Assembly (NCBI GenBank): GCA_018907035.1
Contig: JACCIC010000005.1
Span: forward strand, 1,493,501 to 1,557,500
DNA length: 64,000 bases
Direction: 5' to 3'
Origin: Sycobia sp. Sy_11
Taxonomy: Eukaryota; Arthropoda; Insecta; Hymenoptera; Epichrysomallidae
The position numbers and the translations under genes were made by a program. Numbering within the stretch: the first letter of the stretch is position 1; the number at the start of each line of letters is the position of its first letter. The notes under the pieces were generated by a model, which was given only the letters and a program-made list of their open reading frames with translations, made no database searches and was not told the origin of the DNA. Below are positions 14,354 to 28,906 of the stretch, in pieces.

Positions 14354-14714
14354 CGGCGCCATATAACGTATCCATAATAATTTCTCGCTTGCGTACATGT
14401 GCGAGAGAGGATCGACAGGCAGGAAAACCATGGGTGAATAGAATCCCATTAAGAATTACAAGCTATGGCGCCTTATACGCACGCTTACATGCGTATCTAC
14501 GTGAGTATGTATATATATACGTATGCAACAACAAAACGAAGGCGCACTCGCGAATACTATCTCGCGCGTAAAACCGAGCGAATAATGGGCGTAAAATTTT
14601 AATTGGCCATTCGGCTACTCTATTAAAAAGTTTTGCTCCCCCCTCCTCCTTCCAACCTCTTTGATCGAGTGCGCGACTGCGGGGGCGTGTGGTGGAAATT
14701 TTACGGGTGTACCT

Positions 14715-14761
<47 letters not shown>

Positions 14762-14834
14762 TGTTCCCGCGTTACGCTACGCGCGCCCATTTTATTGTTC
14801 GCTTGCTAAAAGCGGATGGATTGGAAAGGCAATC

Positions 14835-14885
<51 letters not shown>

Positions 14886-15458
14886 GATGTTATACGGGCG
14901 TGCAGCAGTACACGCGCGGGAATCGCGAACGCGACGTGGACGCCTGCCCGGGCGTCCCGCTGGCGAGGCGCCCCGGCGTGCGGCCCGTCGCCCGTGAGGA
15001 TAGGACGGAATTTATGCGTCCCGCTCATTTGTGTCAAAGGCCGCGCGGCGGCATCGGTGGCGCATCAGTTTAACGTCGGCGTCGTCGTCGCCGCGGTGAA
15101 ATTTATCGTTTCGTCGGCTGCGCGCGCGCGCTCACATTTATACGTTTACGCGTTATACAGTCGTTTTATGGTCGCGCGCCGCTCGCCGAGGGCGAGTAGT
15201 AACGCGCGCGCGCGCGAGCTACGTGCTTGTATTTCAATGAGGACGAGTGAATCCCCAGCGATCGGCGAATCGAACGCGCACTCGTTCGCGCTCACTCCGG
15301 GTTTTTTTTGTTGAAAATGTTGCGCGATTCAGGCCGAAGTGCTTCTACACGTGCATAAGTACGCGAGACGTATAATCAAGGCGCTGCTGCGGCGCTTTAT
15401 TAATGCGCTCGCCGCGAACTATGTCATTATGAATGCGACTATATACCTTATATAACAC

Positions 15459-15508
<50 letters not shown>

Positions 15509-17314
15509 ACGTAATTAATGAGACGTCGCCGTGCACGTATTGCTCCCGTATACATATATTACCGTTTGCGAATGGGTAATTAATAAAAAATTGAACTCAC
15601 CGAACGAGGCGCCCAATTAATTGTATAGCTACGAAGGCACTATATATGTATCTCCCTCTATACTCTCTATACTATATATATACCTTTTTAGCGAATAACA
15701 AACATTGCGCAATTTGTATAGAACTATGTTCCTACGCTGAAATAGCCGCTGATATATTAAATGTAAAGGAAGGTAAGCAGTAAAGCGGTATAAACTTGTA
15801 ATTTCCTTGGTTTGGAAATCTTGTTATATATTGATATAAGTTAGAGGAAACGAGTAAATATCACATTCTTTATCTTTACAACATCATAAAGATTTTTTAT
15901 GTGGACGTACGAATAAGTATCTTCTGATGTATCGGTACGAATGCAATGTAAAGTTTGATGTTTCAAGAAAAAAAAACCCAATGAAATCAGTAATTTATCA
16001 GATATCGTTCCTTAGAAATCCTCATGTTATGGTTATAATATATATGCATTTTTTTGCAATACTTCGAAAGCTCAAAAGTTTCAAAATGTTGCTATTAGTT
16101 CCATATGGATATTTGACAGCTGAAAAAAAATTAAAATAAAATATCGTACAATATATATATAGTACAGGAAATTTACATCCTAATTATCAAACAATTTCTT
16201 GGCCCCAAAGTTACGCGTTTCTCAATAAGCAGCCGCGCAATCGCAAATGAAAATTGCAAAGACTAAGTCCACGACGATACGGTCCGATATTATATTCGCT
16301 CCGAGGTCCGAGCGTCGTGTTTAAAAGGAAAGGCTTTCGCAACGGGGCCCTGGAATTTCTTCCCATTAGTCCCGGGCGGGACGACGACGTAGACTCGCGC
16401 GGACGCGCGTCGTTACGAAAAGGCGCCTCACGGCGGCGTCGCTCCTCGTCATCGCCACGGAGCGGCCGTCAATTATAAAACGAAGCCAGGCGCGCGAGTG
16501 CGATTTGCAAATATTGCGCGGCGAGCGGCAGGGGACGGGAGAGGTGGCGCTCTCGTCGGCGTGTGCAGACACGACCTTCGGGAAGTTTCACGTGAGTGAA
16601 AATTTCGATTAGTCCGACATTTCCTGTTGATTTCTTTGTTTCGGAATCGATGAGCCTATATATATTTATATATTGAAAACATAATAAAACGACAGAAATA
16701 TCTTCGAATATAGTCGAAAAAAAATCTGAGAAACGGCTCGAACGATCATAACTAAATTTCGATTGAAACTCGATTCAGCATTGTGATATAGGATGGGTGT
16801 CATTTTGCAAACGATAATGAAATATCAGAATATTATTCGCGAACTACCTTGCACGCATCCGTAGTCGGTGGGTTATTCGCGTCGAGTCAGGCACATCTGC
16901 TATTCGAGGACGACGTCGAAAAGTTGAGCTGATATATATATATATATATACACACGTATCTAAACACTCATTACTTGGAACGTTAAAGTAGGGCACTTTT
17001 TTTGGCTTATTCTTTGATGAAATGTACGTATATAGGAATAAATTAACCATCGGACTGTTTTTCGTACTGTGAATTCTATATTAGAGACTATTAAGTAAAG
17101 TTTTTCTATATGGTTTCATAAACCACATAATCAGTTTATTATTTTATTATCAAACAATAAAATTCCGGCTAAACATTTTCAGGTGTCTGAAGCATTATAA
17201 ATTCACGATAAAAGCATATCAGTTTTCTCTTTTTTTTCATAAAAATTATTTTTTAATCTTACAATTTGTCAATCAAAAATAATTATCTTGCAAAGTTCAG
17301 ACAGGGGACGTTAG

Positions 17315-17351
<37 letters not shown>

Positions 17352-17423
17352 AAACAACACATGGTGAAATTCATGATATAACCTATATAACAACCGCGAA
17401 CTCTTGGTGTACCACAGCACATA

Positions 17424-17461
<38 letters not shown>

Positions 17462-17549
17462 TTTATAATAGCGCGTGCGCGTCAGGGGCGAGACATCGTG
17501 TCTACGGATCTCTCCCACCGTTGCCGCATGCGCGCAAATTGAATTTATA

Positions 17550-17588
<39 letters not shown>

Positions 17589-18120
17589 CGGACGCCACGA
17601 GAATGGAGGACGAGGATTTTTGCGGGGAAGACGACACCATGAATAAATGGCGGGTCGTGGGGGGGGGGGGAGCTGGAGTAGGAGAGGGCTGTATTTGCCG
17701 CTCGGCTCGTCAGAACCCCGTAAATCCAGGTTCTCCCACGTCTATCTCCCGGCGTCCCGTTTCCAAACGGGACATTACGTTTTAAGTGAAATATAATAAC
17801 AAATGAAACAACAACAATATTAATAATAATAATATTAATAACAATAACAAGAACAGCAATACAAGAACAGCAAAAACAAGAAGAACAATAACAAGAACGG
17901 CAACAATCACAAGAATAACAACGAAAACAACGACAATAACAAAAAAACAAATAACACTAATACTAATTGCGACAATTTTTTTCATTTTTTTTATATCTAT
18001 ACGACCAGTCGCCACATACATTGCGAAAATAGATATTGGAAAAAGGGAAAGACTAGAAAAAAATAGACTGCTATATAAGTTTTACCGAACAGTTAATATT
18101 TCGCCGTCTTTTTGTATTGA

Positions 18121-18185
<65 letters not shown>

Positions 18186-18795
18186 TTTTCATTATAGATC
18201 GTCCCTTTTTTCAGTATCATCAAGAAGTTTACAATCTATATTGGCGATAAATAAGAAAGAAAAATTTTATCCAGATACCCAAACGATCCTCGGACGGAAG
18301 AGTCCAAAATCTTTTTACGATTCATAATCTGGGGCACTAAAAGATGCACTCTACTTTATTATTATGTACAGCGAACAAAAAGAGCGGCCGACCAATGCCT
18401 TAATTTAAACTGTTGGCGAGATTATCCAACTCGTAATTTTGCAATTCGTAAATACATGTATGTGTGTGTATATAAGAGAAAAGAAGAAAAGAAGCGCCTC
18501 GTTCGTATTTAAGCGACCACATTCCAGGCCGCTTATGAAAGTGAGCCGTAAAATTTTCGCGTCGACCTTTTTTTGCTGTTGTTGTTGTTGCTTCTTTTTT
18601 TTTTTTAACCCGTAGTTTCACCTATACGGGTGTGTTTATAACAAATACACGTGTATGTACACCCCGCTGTGCGTATATATCTTTTATTGACGGTAGCCGG
18701 CTTTTAACTGGCACGTATATATGTGCATGCGCCATTATGCGTACGCCTGATGATCAACAGATTATGTGTTATTTTAGCTGAGCCGCTAACGCACG

Positions 18796-18845
<50 letters not shown>

Positions 18846-19171
18846 TTAGTTTAATGCGCGTTTCCGCGAGATCGCGATACGTTTATTTTTTACGATTACG
18901 TTATTTTTTTCTTGATTACGAAAAACAATTTCTTTATAATAGGCCGAGGAGGAAAAATCCCTCTTTCGTTTTTCTTACTAAATCTTGTGATAATAAAAAT
19001 TAATTAGTCCCCTTTCATTTCTATGACCAGTTTCAATTTACAAGTTTATATGATATTATCGACTTGAAAAATCAAGATATAAATATCATTGCATTTGGAA
19101 AATATTAGAGTGAGAAAATAATTTTAATGTTAATTAGACAAGTAATGCAAAAATTTATGCATCCGTTAATG

Positions 19172-19224
<53 letters not shown>

Positions 19225-20450
19225 GCGGTAACCTCTAATCAGATAAGAAGTTACTGAAATAATTTTTCAGAACTATAATCGTATAATATCTGTAATGATA
19301 TATATACTTTGCACACTACATGTTAGACAGAACGATTTTATTGTCGAGTAGGCAAAGTGCCGTATGGAATAAAGTAAATCAGGAAATAGAGGACCTACGC
19401 AAGATTGCAATGCGCTGGAAACCAGAGCGTGAAATTATTATATTATTATTTTTGGCCGACGGTGTGGGTGTTAATTAAGTAGAAACGGCGCATAAAAAGG
19501 GGAAAAACGAAATAAACCGTTTAGTGTCGGATCTGCTGTTTCTGCTACTGAACTGCCACGATATATCAATGAATTGTTGTCAGGAAAACCGCTAAATGTA
19601 TTTTGAAACATGGATAAACTGAATCAATTGTGATATTTGACATGGTAAGGACTGTCAATGAGTTGTACTTGCTTTCAAACAAAATAATAATAATAATTTT
19701 TCATGTACATCTACAGAATAATAATCAATAAGTCATGTTCTAAAAATGCATTATTTTATTAATAAAACTTGATATCGTAAAATTTAAAATACACTGTCAG
19801 CTAAAATTCTGATATTTTGTTAAAGTAAATATTTTTTTCGCAATACTTTTACGACACTATAATTCTGGACGAGTCATAAAAAGTTACAGATTACAACAAT
19901 TTTTAATAGTAAAGTGAACGCTATTGAAGCGAGGAAAAAATATCGTTCAAAACAAAAGGGACAGAAATAACGAGCATTCTTCTGCTCCGCTACAAAATTT
20001 AGCAGGATAAACTTGTTCCTTTCGACGAATAATCAATTCATTTATAATTGGCGTTAAACGTTCCACGAAGTACATAAAATAGGGACTTTTTTGTTTTACA
20101 TCCCCCGCGCAAAAGATCCGAACGATCGGATAAGTTTCCACAGGCGAAATAATGATTTATCGTCTGCATAAAAATCTCGTTCTCCCTTTCTCACTCCCTA
20201 CCGCTTTCTCACTCGCACAGTCTCTCTCTCTCTTTCTCTCTCTATCTCTTTCTCCCTCTCTATCTCCCGCTCTCTCTCTCTCTCTCTCTCTCTCCCTCTG
20301 TGGCACATCGCGCGCAAGGAAAGGAGAAAATAAAGGTTGACTCGCGCAGCTCGAGGGCGAAATGGAGAAAAAAGTGTCGATTAATCGAGAAAGGCTGATC
20401 GCGATTTAATTTATGTAGCCGAGAGGACTTTTGAGCCCCGGAAACGAGGT

Positions 20451-20484
<34 letters not shown>

Positions 20485-22559
20485 GTATATACCGTAATGG
20501 TCCGTAGTCGGGGCGAAATTGCGCTGCGCGCGCTAGCGTTTTCCACTCCCGTGTCGCGTGGGCGATTATTTACGAGCTAAACGAGACCCTAAGCCGGGAC
20601 AATTAATTCGATTTCGACACAAACGCACACATGGATACGCATAAACCGCGCGTACACGGTGACCTATTGATCCAGCGCTTGGATTAGAGCAAAATCCCAG
20701 CTCTTCTCCCGCAATCCTTCTTCTCGTGGATTTTTCCCTTCGTATAGTCATATGGTTCATGGAAAACGTGACGCGAAGATCCTCATCATCGTTGCTTCAA
20801 TTTCTTAAGATTCAGTATTATTTCTCGCATATTTATCGTTTTCGTTCCTGCACCGTTCCAATCGATGCTTCTGCCAAATCCAAAAAATTGCGAAACGATA
20901 AGAAAGCGCGGATAACCATAGATCTCTCATATTTATGGTTGGGGTACTCAATTCCAATCCGTTCAGAATTTTCTATACGGATTTGAAAAAAAATAGCGCA
21001 AAGAATGATCGAAATTTCCCGGCGACCCGTATTTATAGGTTTACGACTTGGGAATGTTTGACGTTCGGATTGACGTGCTTGGTTTTCGCGATCTTGACGC
21101 ATGCGACGCTCCTCTGGCCTAAGCATTTTTAGATTTACGATTTATGCGATGATTTTATTATAGACCGCGTCTTCGTGAAATGGCTACCCGGGAAAAAAAA
21201 TTCTCTCAATGGATTCGTATTCACAGCGTCCCAAAAGATCATCTATAAGCACGAGATTTTCAAATATATCATTCGCGTGAGTGGCTTTTTCGTTTTATTA
21301 CGTCCACGCGCCTCGTTACAGTCGCAAAAACTCACGAGCCAACGAGGGCGCAAGGAAAGCCGTCGCCTGCGTTTACGCGCGTACGCGCGGACGAAAATAG
21401 CAGAAGACCAGGCGCGAGCCTTAATTGCACAACAAAGAGCTGATCGCGAGCGCGTACAGGAGCCGTAACGGCGGTGCAAAATCGACCGGCCGAGCGGCGC
21501 GCGTACCCGATTTTTCATATTCTCCTCCCGCCGGCCTATATTATTATTACACGGGGCCTCTCGCGCGCGCGCGTATGCGCGAGTGCGTACGTGCGTGCGC
21601 CTCGGTGCGCACGCACGCGAACGCCTCTATTACACGTCCCCGCGGGGATGGTCTCCGGTCGGTCGCTCTCTCTCTATCTCTCTCTCTCTCTCTCACCTCG
21701 ACCCCCTCCTCCTCCACCCACGCGAGTAAGTACGACGTGAGCGCGCGCGCGTGCTCGTCCGCTCGCCTTCCCTCCCCCTCCCGCCGCGGGGCCCGTCCGC
21801 GTGTTTTACTGCGCGCCCAGCCGCCGACTCGAGCTTATGCTTTGTAAGCAAACTTATTATGAAGGTAACGAGGCGCTCGCTCGCTCGTATATACGACGAT
21901 ATCCAGAGCCCCGCGGGATCGCGTGCGCCCGGGATAAAATATTCGGTGACCGCGAGGACGGACGGGGCTGCTCCCCGGCTTCGTTGGCTGCCCTGCTCCC
22001 CCCCCCCCAACTCCTGGGTCGTTCGTTCATTTTTTTCATCTTTACTATATATATATGTATGTACGGCCGAGACGCTCGCCCCATACTCTCACCCTCTTTT
22101 TCTGGGCGCCGTCGATTATTGGGCGCACAGAATACGTACGGGGCCCCTTTTATTGGGAGGAGAAAACTTCCCTCGGCGGGCACGGATAAATTATCGTAGT
22201 TATTATTTTTCTTTTTTTCTCTCTTTTTCGTTGTATTTTTTTGTTGTTGTTTTTTTTTTTTTTTTTTTTTTTTTTTTTGTAATCGATAAACCGCGGTGCG
22301 CGCGACGTCGCAACGATTATACGTATACGCGACGAGATAACGCATTAACGAGCCCGATGCCTCGCCCAACTTTATGATATTATTTTATGCGATTTTGAAG
22401 ATTCCCGAGCTCGCCCCAAGCATAAATCAGCCTCCGTATCGATTTTATTTGCGTCTGGGGCCGTCACGTATTTATTGGTCGATCATTGGCAAGAGGAATG
22501 AAGACTGTTAAATTTATAGAAATTATTGGACTTTTTCTTCGCGCAGTTATCTATTGTTT

Positions 22560-22610
<51 letters not shown>

Positions 22611-24338
22611 AATTATACCTGACACGGTAAGTTTTTCATTATATGTCCATATATGAAATTTCTACTCGATGCTTATTTCATTCGCAATTAATCTGTATAA
22701 AATAATTACAATTGGCCAATGAGCAAATAACAACGATGAAAATTTTTGATTCGTGTCAGAATTCGCATGGTCAATTCGTCAGGAACTTCTGCGATTGTCA
22801 ATTGCCGTGAGATAAGTGGCGGACGTCGCGAAGAAACTTCTTTTCCTAGCGGTAAGCAGTACAGCGGCGGAGCTTTAGATTTTCCGAAAGCCGGTTACCG
22901 TTTTGGAAGCTCCAGGGCTCCATCAACCCACGCCAATCGCTCTTTCACGCCTTTAATGCAGAACAGATATTATAATCAAAATCGTCTACTAATGAACTTT
23001 TTCTTCTTAATACGAAATAAATCTACTAAATAATACTTTCTTCATAGTCTTATCGTGGAAATTCTTAAAAAAAGAAAGACACTTTTTATGGTATTACGGA
23101 AGAATTAAGTCGACGACAGAAATAATAATATACGCCTTTCTTGTCCAAAGCAACCGTATTTTAAGATAAATGTGTATCTTGTGTCCTGAAACAATGATTT
23201 TCTGAAGACTGGGATCGCATGTATCTCCAATCGATGAGCCCCTGATATACAGAATAGAAGAGCCTCGTGCCGTCATTTCACGGATCAGTGCTTCCAGGAG
23301 CATTACTCTACCAAAAATTTATCCTTGAGGCAATTATCGAATTAACCGCGAAAAATTATTTACGACTTCGTGGGCAGCGTCACGTACTGGATGTGAAAAA
23401 ACCCATTTTCACACGCCAGTCTCAATGACTGTACGAGAGTTTCTGCGAAACTCCGTCCCAGACTTTATAAGTCCGTCCGTCTCGTCGGCGGCTGAGCGCG
23501 AACCAACGCGGTAACGGCCGATTTTCTCGCTGTCTTTATAAAGCGAGAGCGAAGCAGACGCGCGCGCCCATTCGTACGGACGAGACGATGAAGAACGGGC
23601 ATTTCGTTGGCGTAACTGCGAAGTAACACGATTGAATCGACGTGTGCACTCGCGGCCTTTTCTGATGAATTTATCGTACGCTCATTTGTCGAAGATCAAT
23701 ATACCTGAAATTTGAATGAAAGGAAAGCACAATGTTCGATGGTGTAATGGCATCGGAGTAATGAGCGAAATAATAATAATAACGGTCGTAAGTAAATATC
23801 GTGAGTACGTTAGAACATTGTGGCAAGATACGTTACATCGATTTCTGATCTAATCCATTGGCCTATAAAAAGCTATTCTACAAAAATACAATTATCGGAA
23901 CAAATTCGAATATTTATCAGTTAAGAAAATTCGCACTTTATAACTATTACAATCATTCTAATAAATCGTTCATTAGCTCTAATAATAAAATAAAGTAAGT
24001 TTCAGGTTTTTCTTTTAAATAATCTCAAGAGGATTGGCCACTCGGTACTGATTCGAATCTTTAGAGGAACAAAAGCTAACGAATCTTAATATTGACCGAG
24101 AGAGGTAGTAAATGAGAGAGCGAGATAGAGAGAGAGAGAGAGAGAGAGAGCAACTCCCCTCACGCAAGCGGTTCACCTTCTCTCCCGCGATTGCGCCGTG
24201 CGCGCCGTAATTGAGCTCCATCAGGCGAGAGCAAGGGAGAGGGAAGAGAGATAGATAGAGCGAGAGAAGGACATGCGCATCATTAAAGGTCGCGGACTTG
24301 CGCTGCGCTTTCATCGCTCTGGCTATGCATATATACAC

Positions 24339-24388
<50 letters not shown>

Positions 24389-24700
24389 GGACGTCGCGTG
24401 CGCGTCTCAATCAGCGAAACTCGAGAGGCCGAAGGCATAATTCCCCCCCTCTTTGCCCGGATGTCGCTCGTCTGACTCCCGATGCGTAAATTACCACGGC
24501 CTCGCGGAGAGCCCCCCTCTCTCCTCCTTTCTTTCACTATCTCTCGCTCTCTCTCTCTCTCTTACTCTCTCTCTACCTCTCTCTCTTTCTCGCTCTCTTC
24601 CGGGACGTGTTAATTGCGAACTGATGAGTGACGTGGGTCAGGATTGTTTCGGACGCGCGCTATTTGGAAAGTGGCGCGCGCGTGCGCGCGAAAGAGAGAA

Positions 24701-24732
<32 letters not shown>

Positions 24733-25730
24733 AAGAGAGACGTATAACGGTAGCTTCTTTAAGGGGTGATCAAGAAAGGTGAAACCAAGCGTGAATCGAC
24801 TTTTTGCACTGTTCCTTGGAGAGATGCTGTTATAACGGACGTGCAACCGAAGCGTAAAGTTGTCGGAGATTATTTCTTCTATATCCGACTAAGTAGAAAA
24901 AGGAATGGCCTGATCAGACGTGCTTGGCATTATATTCGAATTATAATCCGATTGGACTAACAGACTTTTGCCTCTTTTTTGATTTTATAAATCGTATTTA
25001 TACATCTTGCTCATTTTCAAAAGCTTGCCCGCGAACCTGGAAAATATCAAATCAAATATGTCGACAAACAATGACCGCGGAATATTTTAACGCGCGTACT
25101 TTAAGTGCGTACAAAGCACATATAAGTTTGCATAAAAGCTTCTCTCATACGATGAGCAATCAAGAAGAATGCACGAGCGAACATTGTATTAGTGAATATA
25201 ATAGTCGGTACGAATTTTCATGGTGTCTCATAAATTAAGCCTATTTGAAATATTGAGAAATTTCATGAATAATAATGAGGTGCCCGTGCCACGCGAGCTT
25301 TTAAGAGTTAATAAGAATTTTTATTGCGCGTCACGGGATTTTTTTTTTTATATATATTCCCAAGAGAGCAAAGACGCGGCCTCGGCGCGCGATGTATTAC
25401 AGAAATTTATGCTTATCTAAATATCGCATTATTATCACTCTTAACTCATCCGTAAATACACAGTAATGCCGGCCATGGACGGAGTTGTGGGGAGGGAGGC
25501 AGATTTGCATTTGGTTATTTATTGCCGAATAGAGCAAACAAAATAGCCGGCGTAAAGTCTGCAACGGTGAAAAAGAAATGGAGAACGACGAACGGTTTGC
25601 GCACACAAAGCCTCGAAATCTGCGCCCATAATTCAGTGCGCGCGGGATTCTTGGCAGCGAAGCGGGGAGGGGGGGCGAGGTATCCACCAACGTATTATTT
25701 CATTCTTTCTCGCTCACTCTCGCTTTCTCT

Positions 25731-25765
<35 letters not shown>

Positions 25766-26378
25766 GTCTGAAAATTCGCGGCGCAACGGGTGAAATTATA
25801 TACGCCGAGGGCACGAAACGCAGAATTATTAACCATAATCATACACCTCCGAGGCGCGCACCTCCCTTCGAAAAATGCACTTTTTAATATTCGAACGCGC
25901 TAGCGCGCGCGCGCGCGCGAGCGCGGGAAGACAGGGTGGAGGGGCAAGCGCGGAGAAGGAAGAAGGGAACATCTCTTGGCATCGGTCTCAAGGTAAATCT
26001 GATCGTAATATACGAGCTAATAACGAAAAAGGGAGCAAGAGTGAGAGAGAGAGCGAGAGACAGAGGGTGGGAAGGAGGAGTACGAGGAGAAGAAAGAGGA
26101 GAACAGCGACGGGGGAGGGGAGGTAGGCCAGAAGGAGGAGGAGAAGGGCATTTAACGAAGCTTTCATTAGCGGGCACGCGGGGAATGTCGTAAATTCGTG
26201 TAAGCGCGCGCGGGCCTTCCCCTCTTCGAAGCGAATTGCTATATGCACGGGCGCGCACTCGAAAGCGCGAGTAAGAGAGAGAGAGAGAGAGAGAAAAAGA
26301 GAGAAGGAACGCGAGCAACGGCAGCCAGCGCACAACAGGTGGATGATAATCGACTCGGAGAGATAGAAAGCGAGAGAG

Positions 26379-26430
<52 letters not shown>

Positions 26431-26903
26431 AGTCAGTGTGCTGTTGGCGGTAGCGGAGGCTACGCCACGCGGCTATAACTATAAAACCGATCGTTCCTCC
26501 CCTCCCCGCCCCCCCCGTCCCGACGTCCCTCTCGTGCACTCTCATCGGGCCGCGGGCCCCGCGTTGCGAGCTCGCGCCAGCGCGTCCTTTTAATAATATT
26601 GTGTTACTGGAATAAAACGGACGCGGCTCGCCTCGGCCCTCTGTTCCGCGCGTTATTATTCCGCTATTATGCCTGTCGTTTTACTGCCCCATCGGCCGTT
26701 CGACTGGGGGCTCCCCAACCGCCACACACCCCCCCCCCCAGCCCTTTCGGCTCCGCCGATGGCCCGCGCCCGTGCGCGCGGCATGGAAACTCGCGAGTTG
26801 CGCTCGCTGGGCAATTGGCGCGCCAAGTGGAAGGGAGCGGCTAATGCGGCTCCCACGTTACGGGCTGATTGCACCGGGAGGAATTTTACGTTTATTATAT
26901 ATA

Positions 26904-26938
<35 letters not shown>

Positions 26939-28377
26939 AGTGGGATAATATCGGTGGTGGAAGGAATGAGGGAACAGTTACCGCGTGTTAAATAATAGGC
27001 GCTACGAATGAATAGATCGGCTACGAGAATTTTCATGCAACTAGTTTAGATCACTATTTTCAGATCTATATATACCTCTAATTAATTATGATAAAAAGCC
27101 TGATAAGTGGTTAAAATTTACTTTTAAGAGGTTTCCCTCACGCGCAACATGAATTTCCATATTTAGCACTATAATTACTATATTACATTGTCACTTGTCG
27201 CATCGTCTCCCAAGATAATTAACATGGAAAAATAAGTTCTCTGTAAAACGTCAAAACTGATACGATTTCATCGATGTCTTGTATCTATAATGCTTTGAAA
27301 TAGATTGCAGTCTTTTCATACATTTAAATTATCAGACCGTAAAATTAAATAATTTTGATATTAGTCCCTCAGAATTTCACTTGTATAATTCATTCTGTGA
27401 AAATTTATCTGAGCACATATCAATGATTGTATAAATTTAACTATTTGCCTGCATAACTCATTAATTTTAATAACAGAAACATCTTTAATTTCAAGAAAAG
27501 AAATTATCATTTCAATTTTCTTACTTAATAGAGATACGCAATTACGTAAAATAGACAAAAGGGATGGATAAATATCGTGGAACTCCGTAGTAAAAATATT
27601 TATTCGAGACCGACTTGCCAAAGTAGATAAAGATTTCGTGCCCTCATTAGCAGTACAAAACAAGCGCTGCTTACACGCGTCCATGCCAAAATCTAAGCGT
27701 CAGCCAGCTCAGTTCCGAGATGTGACCTGCAGATGTCCCTCATCGATTAAAAGTAGCGTTTTTCGATTTCTCCACCGCACGAACGAGCGCTTTCTCTTCG
27801 TTATGCTTATCGTACGATCCCTCGCCGTAATAGCGGGGATCGCGCCCAGCACCTGTCCAAACTCCCGTTTCTCCCTCAATTCGCATCCTTATCACGAGAT
27901 AATCGCCGGATATAGTCGCGGATTTTTCGCACGCTTGGGGTCCGAGTAAATGGCGGCGCGTGCGTGATAATCGGCGATAGAGGGGGCGATAATCGGGGGA
28001 GCGATGAAATATTAATAGCTAATTACGCGCGAGTGTAACGAGCCGATATCAATCGGTGCATTATGACCGGCTGGGGTGGGTGGTGGGGTGGGGGATAAAG
28101 GGCCAACGGTTGAGACGTACTACGATTTCATCTCTTCGCGGGGCACCGCGCGTGTGGGAATCCGAGCCGTCCGGCGCTCGTCTCGGTACGTCTCGCGCCC
28201 CGCCTCCGTTAACGCGGCAAAGCGTCGGGACGCGAGATCCATAAATCACGGGCGCTCGTCGCGGCCGTCGTGCGGCCGAATCGATCGCGACGCCGCGTAC
28301 GGCGAGATCGATTTCTCGATCTGCGCGCCCCGGGATCGCGTGCGCGCACATCGAAGTTGCTCGGCGGGGGAAAAAAG

Positions 28378-28416
<39 letters not shown>

Positions 28417-28597
28417 TAAATGCATACGTATATACATATATACACCTGTAGATATACAGCGCAAGAACGAGTACCGATCGAGCAGCTTTCGCAACGCGCT
28501 GATCTGCGCCCGCGCTGCCCTTTTATTCGTTTCGGCATCTGTCTTTGTTGCATCGTGAAAACGTTTTCGAAAGTCACGGGGAGCACGCGTTTTCGTG

Positions 28598-28648
<51 letters not shown>

Positions 28649-28849
28649 CGTGATCCAAGCTTCAACAATGAGCTCACGTCGCGGATCGAATCGAGCGAAT
28701 TGCAATCGGTAGTTATTAATGAACTAAAAAATAATTCCCCCGTAGTTGAGTGTATACACGAGCATGAGAGAGTGGATAGGAATGGTTTAGTTTACGGACG
28801 TTGTCAAGTTGACTCCAATTGAATCATGATTTACAATGTATTATCAAGA

Positions 28850-28906
<57 letters not shown>

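Noticed and set aside
14661..15314. 217-codon plus-strand open frame, the longest in the window
   Set aside because: It runs through two TA arrays (YIYIYI) and CG-dense sequence; stop-poor composition explains its length and no domain is visible.
22200..22278. Poly-T tract as the tail of a retroposed copy on the minus strand
   Set aside because: No coding remnant adjacent and no target-site duplication could be identified.
22760..22850. Plus-strand exon-like piece between GTGTCAG and AGCG/GTAAGC
   Set aside because: The acceptor tract is weak, the donor lacks AG before GT and the peptide has no recognised content.
25988..26545. 185-codon minus-strand open frame and overlapping frames up to 149 codons
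   Set aside because: Mostly SLSLSL and RERERE from CT/GA arrays; not a protein-coding signal.
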